A stretch of 64,000 nucleotides of DNA from Oscillospiraceae bacterium (GTDB lineage: Bacteria > Bacillota > Clostridia > Oscillospirales > Acutalibacteraceae): positions 52,792 through 116,791 of the forward strand of contig JAQXSW010000006.1 of assembly GCA_029219165.1 (NCBI GenBank), read 5' to 3'. Shown one piece after another: positions 32,261-40,534 of this stretch. Numbering within the stretch: position 1 is the first letter of the stretch; each line of letters begins with the position of its first letter. Both the position numbers and the translations under genes were made by a program. The notes below the pieces were generated by a model. It made no database searches. It was not told where the DNA came from and saw nothing but the letters and a program-made list of their open reading frames with translations.

Positions 32261-33451
32261 TTAATCAATTTCAGATATTGCAATCTTTAGAGCATCAACC
32301 ATATCTGTTTTCTCAAAAGATACGCCTAAATCTTCGCGGCCCATATGTCCAAGTGACGCCAGTCTCTCATATATTGGCTTGCGAAGATCAAGTCTATCAA
32401 TAATGGCAGCCGGGCGAAGGTCAAATACTTCTCCTACGGCTTTTGCTATTTTTTCATTTGGAACTTTTTCAGTTCCAAATGTCTCTACTAAAATGGAAAC
32501 CGGATGAGCAACGCCAATTGCATACGAAAGCTGAATTTCGCATTTGTCTGCAAGCCCGGCTGCCACAACATTTTTAGCAACCCATCTTGCAGCATAGGTT
32601 GCACTTCTGTCAACCTTTGTTGGGTCCTTGCCGGAGAAGGCACCGCCACCGTGTCTTGAATATCCACCGTAGGTGTCAACAATTATTTTACGACCGGTAA
32701 GGCCGGAGTCTCCTACCGGACCCCCTATAACAAATCTACCGGTTGGATTAATGAAATACTTAGTGCTTTCATCCATAAGTTCACTTGGAACTATAGGCTT
32801 AATAACACCTTCCATTAAGTCCTTGCGAATTTGCTCTAAAGTCACATTGTCAGAATGCTGTGTTGAAATAACAATAGCCTCAATACGAACAGGCTTATTG
32901 TTTTCATCATATTCAACAGTAACCTGAGTTTTTCCATCCGGACGAAGATATGAGAAAGTTCCATCCTCACGGACTTCTGTAAGTTTCTTGGCAAGTCTGT
33001 GAGCAAGAGAAATAGGAAGGGGCATAAGTTCCGGGGTTTCGTTACAAGCAAAACCGAACATAATACCTTGGTCACCTGCACCATTTAAGTTGTAATCATC
33101 CTCTTCGCCGCTCTTAAGTTCAAGTGATTTATCCACACCCATAGCAATATCGGACGACTGCTCATCTATACATGTTAAAACCGCACAGCTGTTTCCGTCA
33201 AACCCCATTTTTGCATCATTATATCCAATGCTACAAATTGTCTCACGAGCAATTTTAGGAATATCAACATAACAATTTGTTGAAATTTCACCCATAATCA
33301 TTACCTGTCCGGTTGTGCAAGTTGTTTCACAAGCCACACGGGCCATAGGATCTTTAGAAATAATAGCGTCAAGGATTGCATCGCTAATTTGGTCGCAAAT
33401 TTTATCCGGATGTCCTTTTGTTACGGACTCGGATGTAAAAAAGTGATTCAT
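32261..33451 (-). CDS. metK: S-adenosylmethionine synthetase
   Basis: 396 residues. It makes S-adenosylmethionine from methionine and ATP. Motifs: [22 protein letters not shown] at the N-terminus, [23 protein letters not shown] in the ATP-binding part and the loop [17 protein letters not shown]. All three structural repeats are present and length is normal. A SAM-I riboswitch and promoter precede it, so SAM should repress it. It is first in an operon with the TSCPD and lipoprotein genes. Confidence 0.97.
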   Translation of the reverse strand: MNHFFTSESVTKGHPDKICDQISDAILDAIISKDPMARVACETTCTTGQVMIMGEISTNCYVDIPKIARETICSIGYNDAKMGFDGNSCAVLTCIDEQSSDIAMGVDKSLELKSGEEDDYNLNGAGDQGIMFGFACNETPELMPLPISLAHRLAKKLTEVREDGTFSYLRPDGKTQVTVEYDENNKPVRIEAIVISTQHSDNVTLEQIRKDLMEGVIKPIVPSELMDESTKYFINPTGRFVIGGPVGDSGLTGRKIIVDTYGGYSRHGGGAFSGKDPTKVDRSATYAARWVAKNVVAAGLADKCEIQLSYAIGVAHPVSILVETFGTEKVPNEKIAKAVGEVFDLRPAAIIDRLDLRKPIYERLASLGHMGREDLGVSFEKTDMVDALKIAISEID

Positions 33452-33473
33452 ATTTTACCCTCCCAGAAAATAA

Positions 33474-33496
33474 GCCCTCCGGCAAAACCGAAGGGC
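33474..33496 (-). terminator. SAM riboswitch terminator
   Basis: GCCCTTCGG pairs with CCGGAGGGC (one G-T pair), followed on the minus strand by TTATTTTCT, 20 bases before the metK start. It is the expression platform of the riboswitch. Confidence 0.85.
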
Positions 33497-33504
33497 AATT
33501 TCTA

Positions 33505-33599
33505 GCTTATCTTTCGGTTACACCGCAGGATTTAGCACCTTACAAATGCAGGTTGCCGGACGTCAATGGGCCTGTCCCTTACGTCACTCTTGATAAGAT
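33505..33599 (-). promoter_or_regulatory. SAM-I riboswitch (S box)
   Basis: On the minus strand: CTTATCAAGAGTGACG, then GGGACAGGCCCATTGACG, CCGGCAACCTGC, GGTGCTAAATCCTGC and the closing GAAAGATAAG that pairs with the first bases. These are the conserved S-box helices in order. SAM binding should favour the downstream terminator. Confidence 0.97.
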
Positions 33600-33619
33600 G
33601 TTGTTTAATTTACGCATTA

Positions 33620-33648
33620 ATTTTATACTCAAGACTATTAATTGTCAA
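33620..33648 (-). promoter_or_regulatory. metK promoter
   Basis: Minus-strand TTGACA (33643-33648), 17-base spacer, TAAAAT (33620-33625). The -35 box overlaps the 3' end of the metallophosphoesterase gene. The start would be about 33613, just before the riboswitch. Confidence 0.83.
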
Positions 33649-34348
33649 CATAATTTTCCGGCTCTATTTTTATGACTAAAACCTCTTTAGGGTTACCCCA
33701 TCTAGGCACAATTCCACCGGTGTTTGAAATACCTGTTCCAACAATTAATTTGCCGTCATGAAAACCATGTGTGTATTTTGGGAAAAGACCTTGGTTTGGC
33801 GCAAGCACCCCATGATTAAACATTCTAATTTGTCCTCCGTGCGCATGACCCGATAAAATTAAATCTATATCTTTTTTTATTAAAACACTCTTATAAGTTT
33901 CCGGGTGATGTGAAAGACAAATCTTGAATGAATCCGTCTTTTCAAAATCATTTATCCAATCATATTCGCCATATGGAAGTTGACCGCCAACTCGAATAGA
34001 ATCTCCAGAAAAATCCAAGTCAACAAAGTCATTCACAAGAATAACAGCCCCTGTTCTTTCTAAGTCCTCTTTAGAAAGAACGGGATATTTTATTTCATGA
34101 TTTCCAAGAGACATATATGTTGGAGCAATTTTCACACATTCTAACAGAAAAGGAATTGCAAGATCATGTATCTTTTTATGTCTGTCAACTAAATCTCCGA
34201 CCACAAAAACGGCTTCCGGATTTTCTGCCTTTGCAATTTCAATGGCTGGCATTAAATTCTTTTCCCTATTGTGAAAATCCGAAAGCATTACAAAAGTGTG
34301 AGGCTTAGAAATTTTTGAAGATTTAACAGTATATTTTGTTTTTATCAT
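33638..34348 (-). CDS. Metallophosphoesterase (calcineurin-like, YkuE/YaeI type)
   Basis: 236 residues with the metal-site signature in order: SDFH (about 23-26), GDLVDRH, GNHE, SHHPE and GHAHGGQIR. This is the arrangement of the two-metal calcineurin-like phosphoesterases. The C-terminal GISNTGGIVPRWGNPKEVLVIKI resembles YaeI/YkuE-type enzymes, but the membrane anchor typical of many of them is absent. The substrate is unknown. Its start overlaps the hflX stop by one base (TAATG), so the two are translationally coupled. Confidence 0.88.
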   Translation of the reverse strand: MIKTKYTVKSSKISKPHTFVMLSDFHNREKNLMPAIEIAKAENPEAVFVVGDLVDRHKKIHDLAIPFLLECVKIAPTYMSLGNHEIKYPVLSKEDLERTGAVILVNDFVDLDFSGDSIRVGGQLPYGEYDWINDFEKTDSFKICLSHHPETYKSVLIKKDIDLILSGHAHGGQIRMFNHGVLAPNQGLFPKYTHGFHDGKLIVGTGISNTGGIVPRWGNPKEVLVIKIEPENYVDN

Positions 34349-35622
34349 TAAAATTCCTCCTCTTCTTCCGGAAAACCCGGTATATATGATTTCAACTTAT
34401 TCATTACCTTTACACTGCATAAAGCATCTATTACCAAGCCCTCCTCTGTGTACTCCTCACTAAACACTGTTCCATCTTCTCTTACCAAATTCGACGGACT
34501 CATATCAGAATAAGGAAACACATATATGGCCCTTGCACGGTCCGGTGGCAAAGCATCATCAATTGCCTTTAACAATTCATTTATACCTGTTCCTCTAAGT
34601 GCAGAAATAAACACTGTGCATCCTAGTGTTGGTATGGAGTTTGTGTCGTATAAAAGATCGGCTTTATTCATTACAGATACTATCGGTTTTCCAATAGCAC
34701 CCAGTTCTCTGAGTAAATCCTCAGTAACCTTAAGATGCTCTGCACATTCACCGGAAGATGCATCGCACACATTCAAAATAACATCTGCGCATGCGGCCTC
34801 TTCAAGTGTAGACTTAAATGCCTCCACAAGATTATGTGGAAGTCTTCTTACAAGGCCTACTGTGTCAATCAACATTACCGAGCGGCCGGACGGCAGTTCC
34901 AGGGCTCTTGATGTCGGATCAAGTGTTGCAAAAAGCATATCTTCCGCAAGAACTCCCGCATCTGACAGTCTGTTCATTAAAGTTGATTTGCCGGCATTTG
35001 TGTAACCGACTATTACAACAGTTTGTACTCCATCTTTTTCACGTCTTCTGCGCATTAGATTTCTACGTTTTTCCACTTCTTTAAGTTCATTGGAAATGGA
35101 ATCTATTCTACGTCTGATGTGTCTCCTGTCACTTTCAAGTTTACTTTCGCCGGGACCTCTGGTACCAATACCGCCGCCAAGTCTTGAAAGCGCGTGTCCC
35201 TGTCCGCCAAGACGAGGAAGCATATATTTGAGCTGAGCAAGTTCAACTTGAAGTTTTCCTTCTTTAGATCTAGCTCTACTTGCAAAAATATCTAAAATCA
35301 GTGTAGTTCTGTCTACCACCCTAAAACCTGTAAATTTTTCGATATTTCTCTGCTGAGAAGGAGTTAACTCATCGTCAAAAATCAAAGTGTCAATTTCCTG
35401 ATATTGATAAAAATCCTTTATTTCTTCAAGCTTTCCCACTCCAAGAAACAATGCAGCATCAGGACTTGGTCTAACTTGTATTACCTTAGCAACAACCTCT
35501 GCACCGGCGGTTCTTGCCAGTTCCTCAAGCTCATCTATTGAAATATTTGCATCAAATTTTCCCGTGTCTACTGAGCAAAGTATTACTCGCTCTTTTCTTT
35601 CATTTCTTTCGTTTTCGTACAT
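34348..35622 (-). CDS. hflX: Ribosome-associated GTPase HflX
   Basis: 424 residues. The N-terminal HflX domain (about 10-190) holds ELEELARTAGAEVVAKVIQ and the glycine-rich loop GGQGHALSRLGGGIGTRGPGESKLE, and a helical linker follows with RRHIRRRI. The GTPase domain (about 200-370) has GYTNAGKSTLMNRL (G1), TLDPTSRALEL (G2), DTVGLVRRLPHNLVEAFKSTLEE (G3) and MNKADL (G4). HflX splits stalled or hibernating ribosomes. It starts a two-gene unit with the downstream phosphoesterase. The start ATG follows TGAGG. Confidence 0.96.
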   Translation of the reverse strand: MYENERNERKERVILCSVDTGKFDANISIDELEELARTAGAEVVAKVIQVRPSPDAALFLGVGKLEEIKDFYQYQEIDTLIFDDELTPSQQRNIEKFTGFRVVDRTTLILDIFASRARSKEGKLQVELAQLKYMLPRLGGQGHALSRLGGGIGTRGPGESKLESDRRHIRRRIDSISNELKEVEKRRNLMRRRREKDGVQTVVIVGYTNAGKSTLMNRLSDAGVLAEDMLFATLDPTSRALELPSGRSVMLIDTVGLVRRLPHNLVEAFKSTLEEAACADVILNVCDASSGECAEHLKVTEDLLRELGAIGKPIVSVMNKADLLYDTNSIPTLGCTVFISALRGTGINELLKAIDDALPPDRARAIYVFPYSDMSPSNLVREDGTVFSEEYTEEGLVIDALCSVKVMNKLKSYIPGFPEEEEEF

Positions 35623-35643
35623 AAATACCTCATTTAAAATGGA

Positions 35644-36225
35644 TTACAGTGAAAAGACAATGCCTACGACTGCTCCTATAAAAATATATGCAATAGGATG
35701 CACCTTTTTTAATTTTTTATTGTTCATAAGAATAAAAAATACTATGAACAACATAAAATATGTTACTTTAAACCTTTCCAAGGATATAGCGCTAACTCCA
35801 ACGGTTCCTGGGAATGTTGCTGCCACAAATACAGAGAAACATGCTGAAAGGAGAAGCCCAATAGCAGCCGCTCTAATTGAAGAAAATGTCTTTTGAACCT
35901 TCTCATTTTTCTTGTATTTTTCCCATATTTTTGAAACTAAGAGGACAACTAAAAAAGACGGAAAAACAAGACTGAGTGTTGTTAATATTCCCCCTATTAC
36001 TCCATGAGAAAAATAGCCGGCATAAGTTGACATATTTATGCCTATTGGGCCTGGGGTCGACTCAGCAACAGCAACCATATTAGCAAGGTCCGCATGAGAA
36101 AACCACTCAGGATATCTATCAGATATCTTGACTAAAAATGGAAGTGTGGCAAGACCTCCGCCAACTGAGAACAGTCCTGTTTTAAAAAACTCAAAACAAA
36201 TTCTAAATAAACTAGACAATTTCAT
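35644..36225 (-). CDS. Half-size chromate-type transporter, second of pair
   Basis: 193 residues, about half the length of classical ChrA, with five to six membrane helices. The family pattern appears as FFKTGLFSVGGGLATLPFL, then DLANMVAVAESTPGPIGINMSTYAGY. It pairs with the upstream gene at 36212 and overlaps it by 14 bases. Short-chain CHR proteins work as heteropairs in the cases studied (chromate efflux in Bacillus), but many clostridial pairs have unknown substrates. The ATG has only a 3-base spacing to GGAGG; a TTG two codons later has better spacing and could be the real start. Confidence 0.87.
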   Translation of the reverse strand: MKLSSLFRICFEFFKTGLFSVGGGLATLPFLVKISDRYPEWFSHADLANMVAVAESTPGPIGINMSTYAGYFSHGVIGGILTTLSLVFPSFLVVLLVSKIWEKYKKNEKVQKTFSSIRAAAIGLLLSACFSVFVAATFPGTVGVSAISLERFKVTYFMLFIVFFILMNNKKLKKVHPIAYIFIGAVVGIVFSL

Positions 36226-36769
36226 CAGCCTCCTTGTCCTTTGGAAGCTTTAAAAAAAACAATCCGAACAATCCACTTACAATAACAACAATTATTGGAG
36301 ATGCCCCCAAAAATGTAACTGTTAAAAAAGAAGCAATAGCAACACCCAACTGAAGACTCGACCTAATTGCTGACTTGAACATGTTTATACAGGTTTTAAG
36401 AATAAGGGCAGCCACAACTATTCTAACCCCGCCAAACGCGTGAATTACATATTCATTTTCTGCAAAATTTGAAAAGAAAGCAGCAATTATTGTAATAATA
36501 ATTATACTCGGTGTCACAACGCCAAGTGTTGCAAACAAAGCGCCTATTATTCCACCGATCTTATTTCCAATAAAAGTTGCCGCATTAACAGCAATAACTC
36601 CCGGAGTACACTGACTCATTGAAAAAATATCAAGCACCTCTTCTTTGGAACTCCATTTATGTTTATCAACTACTTCTCTTTCAATAATTGGAAGCATTGC
36701 ATATCCACCGCCAAAAGTGAACAGTCCAATTTTGAAGAAAGTATAGAACAACTCAAAAACCTTTTTCAT
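36212..36769 (-). CDS. Half-size chromate-type transporter, first of pair
   Basis: 185 residues with the CHR pattern FFKIGLFTFGGGYAMLPIIEREVV and FSMSQCTPGVIAVNAATFIGNKIGG. It is the N-terminal-half homologue of ChrA and has opposite membrane topology to its partner in known pairs. It lies 20 bases after an XRE regulator, with which it forms a three-gene operon controlled by a promoter carrying a palindromic operator. It probably exports or imports an oxyanion; chromate is the family name but need not be the physiological substrate. Confidence 0.88.
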   Translation of the reverse strand: MKKVFELFYTFFKIGLFTFGGGYAMLPIIEREVVDKHKWSSKEEVLDIFSMSQCTPGVIAVNAATFIGNKIGGIIGALFATLGVVTPSIIIITIIAAFFSNFAENEYVIHAFGGVRIVVAALILKTCINMFKSAIRSSLQLGVAIASFLTVTFLGASPIIVVIVSGLFGLFFLKLPKDKEADEIV

Positions 36770-36789
36770 ATTTCGCCTCTTTAATTCTT

Positions 36790-37035
36790 TTATAATCTTC
36801 CCAAAAGTATGTCTGTAGAAATATCCAAAACATTGGCAATTGCAGCCAGTTCATAGTCATTAATTGTTCTATGTTGTCCTTCAATTTTAGAAAGGACAGA
36901 GCTTGTCATTTGAACACCTTGAAGGGCAAGAGACTCCAGCATTTCAACCTGTTTTATTCCTTTTTCTTTCCTCAAATATTCTATTTTCATTCCACAAATA
37001 TTTTTATTTCCACGTATTTGATCACGAGTTCTCAT
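36790..37035 (-). CDS. XRE-family helix-turn-helix regulator
   Basis: 81 residues, a single DNA-binding domain. The helix-turn-helix covers about 16-75 (KIEYLRKEKGIKQVEMLESLALQGVQMTSSVLSKIEGQHRTINDYELAAIANVLDI in order). The ATG at 37035 follows GGAGC with a 7-base gap. The position as first gene before the CHR pair, and a 12-bp palindrome between its -35 and -10 boxes, make it the likely autorepressor of the operon. No ligand-binding domain is present, so how it would sense a signal is not clear. Confidence 0.87.
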   Translation of the reverse strand: MRTRDQIRGNKNICGMKIEYLRKEKGIKQVEMLESLALQGVQMTSSVLSKIEGQHRTINDYELAAIANVLDISTDILLGRL

Positions 37036-37068
37036 TTTAATGCTCCTTTTTTCTAAAATGACAAAATA

Positions 37069-37097
37069 ATTATATGAGATATCTCACAGTAAATCAA
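37069..37097 (-). promoter_or_regulatory. Promoter of the XRE-CHR operon with internal palindrome
   Basis: Minus-strand TTGATT (37092-37097), 17-base spacer, perfect TATAAT (37069-37074). The spacer contains the palindrome TGAGATATCTCA (37075-37086), an ideal place for a repressor to block RNA polymerase. Confidence 0.82.
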
Positions 37098-37110
37098 TCA
37101 CTAATATACT

Positions 37111-37139
37111 TTGATTACATATATTCTGTTGAATAATAT
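37111..37139 (+). promoter_or_regulatory. Promoter of the nicotinate phosphoribosyltransferase gene
   Basis: TTGATT (37111-37116), 17-base spacer, TAATAT (37134-37139). Divergent from the XRE promoter, with the -35 boxes 13 bases apart. Confidence 0.72.
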
Positions 37140-37204
37140 AGCATTTAATGATATACTATCTTATCAAGTTTTTACTTGTTAGGATTTTTAAAAGAGGCAT
37201 ATTT

Positions 37205-38662
37205 ATGAAGAAAACATATGACAGTGAAATTAATTTAACAATGCTCACGGATTTTTATGAGCTGACAATGGCAAATGGCTATTTAAAAAACGGATTTGAA
37301 AATACTATCGGTTATTTTGATATGTTCTACAGAAACATACCTGACAAGGCCGGATTTGTTATTATGGCCGGCGTGGAACAAGTTGTTGATTACCTTAATA
37401 ACCTCAAATTCACAGAAGATGATATTGAATATCTTAGAACAAGAAATTTCAGTGAAGATTTTCTCAGTTATCTCAAGAATTTCAAGTTCTCATGTGATGT
37501 TTGGGCAATTCCGGAAGGTACTCCAATATTTCCGGGTGAAGTCATTGTAAAAGTTCGCGGTCCTATTATCCAGGCTCAGTTCCTTGAAACAATGATTCTT
37601 TTAATTATCAATCATCAAAGTTTAATAGCAACTAAAGCAAACCGAATTGTTCGTGCGGCAAATGGTCGCTCTGTTATGGAATTTGGCTCACGCAGAGCTC
37701 AAAGTGCACAAGCAGCAATTTTAGGTGCCCGTGCCGCATATATAGGTGGCTGCATTGGCACAGCTTGCACAATAGATGGCAGAGACTATGGAATTCCGGC
37801 CCTTGGAACAATGGCTCACAGTTGGGTTCAACTCTTTGACTCAGAATTAGATGCATTCCGTGCATATGCACGTGAATATCCAGACAGTTGCACTCTTCTT
37901 GTAGATACATATAACGTACTTAAATCAGGCATTCCAAATGCAATCAAAGTATTCAACGAAGAGGTAGTTCCTAGAGGATTTAGACCAAAGGGAATTAGAA
38001 TAGATAGTGGTGACATAACCTATCTTTCAAAGAAAGCAAGAAAAATGCTGGATGAAGCCGGATTTAATGACTGTCAAATTGTCGCTTCAAACTCACTTGA
38101 TGAATACATAATCAGAGACATGCTTCTCCAAGGAGCCAAGGTTGACTCATTCGGTGTTGGGGAAAGACTTATCACCTCATCATCTCACCCTGTTCTAGAT
38201 GGTGTATACAAATTATCCGCAATTGAAAAAGACGGAAAAATAATTCCAAAGATCAAGATAAGTGAAAACGTCACAAAAATTACTACACCTTGTGCAAAAA
38301 ATGTTTACCGTCTATATGATAACGAAACAGGAAAAGCTGAAGCTGACCTCATGACTCTTCAAGATGAGGTGATTGACGAATCGCAGCCTTATACTCTTTT
38401 TGATCCAAACTATACTTGGAAACAAAAGAAAATTACAAACTTTACTGCGCGTCCTCTCCTTGAGAAAATTTTTGAAAACGGCAAGTGTATTTATGAGCAT
38501 AAAGACGTAAAAGAAATCCAAAAATATTGTAAAGAGCAAATTGATACTCTTTGGGATGAATGTCTTCGTTTTGAGCATCCTCATAAATATTATGTGGATC
38601 TTTCACAAAAACTTTATGATGAAAAATACAGACTTTTGAAGGAGCACAGTTCAAAATTATGA
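37205..38662 (+). CDS. pncB: Nicotinate phosphoribosyltransferase
   Basis: 485 residues. It salvages nicotinate into nicotinate mononucleotide for NAD synthesis. Seen are the opening LTMLTDFYELTMANGY with GYFDMFYRNIPD, the centre ANRIVRAANGRSVMEFGSRRAQ, RGFRPKGIRIDSGDITYLSKKARKMLDEAG and GVGERLITSSSHPVLDGVYKL. The start at 37205 was chosen for the AGAGG site 7 bases upstream. The stop overlaps the start of the next gene (ATGA). Genes of this length are the bacterial type common in Firmicutes. Confidence 0.95.
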   Translation: MKKTYDSEINLTMLTDFYELTMANGYLKNGFENTIGYFDMFYRNIPDKAGFVIMAGVEQVVDYLNNLKFTEDDIEYLRTRNFSEDFLSYLKNFKFSCDVWAIPEGTPIFPGEVIVKVRGPIIQAQFLETMILLIINHQSLIATKANRIVRAANGRSVMEFGSRRAQSAQAAILGARAAYIGGCIGTACTIDGRDYGIPALGTMAHSWVQLFDSELDAFRAYAREYPDSCTLLVDTYNVLKSGIPNAIKVFNEEVVPRGFRPKGIRIDSGDITYLSKKARKMLDEAGFNDCQIVASNSLDEYIIRDMLLQGAKVDSFGVGERLITSSSHPVLDGVYKLSAIEKDGKIIPKIKISENVTKITTPCAKNVYRLYDNETGKAEADLMTLQDEVIDESQPYTLFDPNYTWKQKKITNFTARPLLEKIFENGKCIYEHKDVKEIQKYCKEQIDTLWDECLRFEHPHKYYVDLSQKLYDEKYRLLKEHSSKL

Positions 38663-39309
38663 GTCTAAGTGAAATCACTTCAGTAATATGGGACCTTGAC
38701 GGTACTCTACTTTATACACTGGATGACCTTAAAAACAGCGTGAATTATGCGCTAAAAAGTTACGGTTATCCGGAGCGCACCTTGGAGGAAATCAGAAAGT
38801 CTGTTGGAAATGGAATTAAAAATCTAGTGTTACTATCCATACCAAACGGAGCGGAAAATCCTGATTTTGAAAAGGTTTTTTCTCTTTTCCAGGAACACTA
38901 TAAAGAACACAATTTAGACTCTACAAGACCTTATGAAGGAGTACAAGAGGTCATTAAAGAACTTAGTAGCAGAGGAATAAAACAAGCAATTGTCTCAAAC
39001 AAAGTTGACTACGCAGTAAAACTTCTAAAAGATGAATTCTTTGAAGTTGACTTTGCAATTGGTGCACAGGATAACCTTGAAAGAAAGCCTGCTCCTGACA
39101 TGGTTCTAAAAGCAATGGAAGCAATTAATGCTGACAAAAATAAAACTGTTTACATAGGTGACTCTGAAGTGGATTTAAAAACTGCAAAAAACACGGGTCT
39201 CCCATGTGTTTCAGTTCTGTGGGGCTTTAGAACAGAAGAGGAATTAATGCCTTTTAACCCACAAATCAAAGTCTTCAAACCGGAAGACATTTTAAATGTA
39301 TTATTGTAA
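38659..39309 (+). CDS. HAD-family hydrolase, phosphoglycolate phosphatase-like
   Basis: 216 residues, HAD subfamily IA. Motif I WDLDGTLLYT (nucleophile D near residue 12), motif II IVSNK, motif III lysine in ERKPAPDMVLKAM and motif IV YIGDSEVDLKTAKN are all present, with a helical cap (about 18-85). Sequences of this kind include phosphoglycolate phosphatase and pyrophosphatase PpaX; the motifs do not separate these. It overlaps pncB by 4 bases and is translated with it. A housekeeping role in clearing phosphate esters is inferred. Confidence 0.88.
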   Translation: MSLSEITSVIWDLDGTLLYTLDDLKNSVNYALKSYGYPERTLEEIRKSVGNGIKNLVLLSIPNGAENPDFEKVFSLFQEHYKEHNLDSTRPYEGVQEVIKELSSRGIKQAIVSNKVDYAVKLLKDEFFEVDFAIGAQDNLERKPAPDMVLKAMEAINADKNKTVYIGDSEVDLKTAKNTGLPCVSVLWGFRTEEELMPFNPQIKVFKPEDILNVLL

Positions 39310-39343
39310 AATAATAGTTATATATTTAATTGGAGGATTATTT

Positions 39344-40144
39344 ATGAACAGATTAGAAGGTAAAGTTGCAATTGTAACAGGCTCTACCAGTGGTATTGGA
39401 ATTGGTATTGCTCGTTTATTTGCTGCAGAAGGCGCTCAAGTAGTTGTATGTGGCCGTCGTCAAGAAAAAGGACAGGCTGTCGTTGATCGCATTACTGCTG
39501 AAGGCGGAAAAGCTTCATATCATTTCATGGACTTAACAGATCTTTCATCAATTGACGCTTTAATTGCTGACACAGCTGAGCAGTATGGAAAAGTTGACAT
39601 TTTGGTAAATAATGCGGCAAATGTTGCTCTTCCTGATGGTCGTGTAGATGAACTTACACTTGAAATGTGGGACAACATCTTCGCAAGTGACATTCGTGGT
39701 ACCTTCTATGCAATTAAAACTGTACTTCCATTTATGAAAAAAAACGGCAAAGGCTCAATTGTCAACATTGGTTCAATGGCATCTTGTGGTGGAGACCTTG
39801 GCTCTACTGCTTATGCATGTGCAAAAGCAGGAGTGGATATGCTTACATCTAGTGTTGCTCTTCAGTATGGTAAAGACAACATTCGTTGTAACTGTGTTCG
39901 TCCGGGTCTCATTGTTACACCTGAAAATGAGGCTCACGTTCCTCAGGCTCTTAAAGATATTTTCCTTAGCAACATTGAAGTTAACCGTTATGGCTGCCCA
40001 GAGGATATTGCTAACATGTGTGTATTCTTTGCCTCAGATGAAAGTGAATTTGTTACAGGACAAATTATCAATGTTGATGGTGGTATGAATAGCCATGCTC
40101 CATCAGTTGCTCAATTCCGTGCTATGGGATCAAGAACTTGGTAA
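39344..40144 (+). CDS. Short-chain dehydrogenase/reductase
   Basis: 266 residues, a classical SDR with NAD(P)-binding TGSTSGIGIGIARLF at 12-26, the NNAAN structural motif, the catalytic serine in NIGSMAS and the YxxxK pair in YACAKAG. The C-terminal segment GGMNSHAPSVAQFRAMGSRTW is long. The R in VVCGRRQE after the second strand points to NADPH rather than NADH. Candidate activities include 3-oxoacyl reductase and hydroxysteroid dehydrogenase types; motifs cannot decide. Codon use is unlike the neighbours: arginine is mostly CGT, whereas AGA dominates around it, which points to high expression or recent transfer. RBS GGAGG, 7 bases before ATG. Confidence 0.87.
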   Translation: MNRLEGKVAIVTGSTSGIGIGIARLFAAEGAQVVVCGRRQEKGQAVVDRITAEGGKASYHFMDLTDLSSIDALIADTAEQYGKVDILVNNAANVALPDGRVDELTLEMWDNIFASDIRGTFYAIKTVLPFMKKNGKGSIVNIGSMASCGGDLGSTAYACAKAGVDMLTSSVALQYGKDNIRCNCVRPGLIVTPENEAHVPQALKDIFLSNIEVNRYGCPEDIANMCVFFASDESEFVTGQIINVDGGMNSHAPSVAQFRAMGSRTW

Positions 40145-40162
40145 GATAATATAAACAGATAG

Positions 40163-40198
40163 AAAACAGCGTTCCAAAATAGTTTGGAACGCTGTTTT
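40163..40198. terminator. Bidirectional terminator
   Basis: A perfect 16-bp stem AAAACAGCGTTCCAAA / TTTGGAACGCTGTTTT with a 4-base loop, between the SDR gene (plus) and the small membrane-protein gene (minus). Confidence 0.92.
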
Positions 40199-40200
40199 TA

Positions 40201-40533
40201 TTAATCTTTATTTTTCATTTTTATTCTCATAACAAAAATAATATCAACCAAAAAAGTTATTAATAAAATTGAGATATAGACATTTACTAGAATTAGCATG
40301 TCAAGAATAACTGAAAATGCCAAAAGTGGCGTTGCAAATGCAACCAATAAAATGCTCTTCCCTATAAATTCTTTTTCAGTAATAGCACCATCATTCTCAC
40401 TATGATTAGAAGTTCTATCTGTTCCAATTTGAAACAAAAATCCTTTTCCGGTTATTAAAAGATATGCCACTCCAGCCAAAGCTAAAGAGATAAAGCCTAC
40501 AAAGAAGAGTGTAATTATTTCCACTATGTTCAT
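40201..40533 (-). CDS. Small membrane protein of unknown function
   Basis: 110 residues from the ATG at 40533, which has AGGGTG 9 bases upstream; in-frame starts further up lie inside malQ and have no site. One helix at about 4-28 (EIITLFFVGFISLALAGVAYLL), a hydrophilic loop (about 30-57) rich in polar residues, and two more helices (about 60-105). I do not recognise the family. It overlaps the malQ stop region (the malQ TAA at 40535 is just past its start), so it is expressed as the tail of the malQ transcript. Confidence 0.65.
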   Translation of the reverse strand: MNIVEIITLFFVGFISLALAGVAYLLITGKGFLFQIGTDRTSNHSENDGAITEKEFIGKSILLVAFATPLLAFSVILDMLILVNVYISILLITFLVDIIFVMRIKMKNKD

Positions 40534-40534
40534 A

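Noticed and set aside
35644..36769. Split chromate transporter gene caused by a frameshift
   Set aside because: Both halves have their own starts, and paired half-size CHR genes are a known natural arrangement.
39344..40144. Assignment of the SDR as bile-acid 7-alpha-hydroxysteroid dehydrogenase
   Set aside because: The C-terminal part is somewhat reminiscent, but the generic SDR motifs do not support a substrate-level call.
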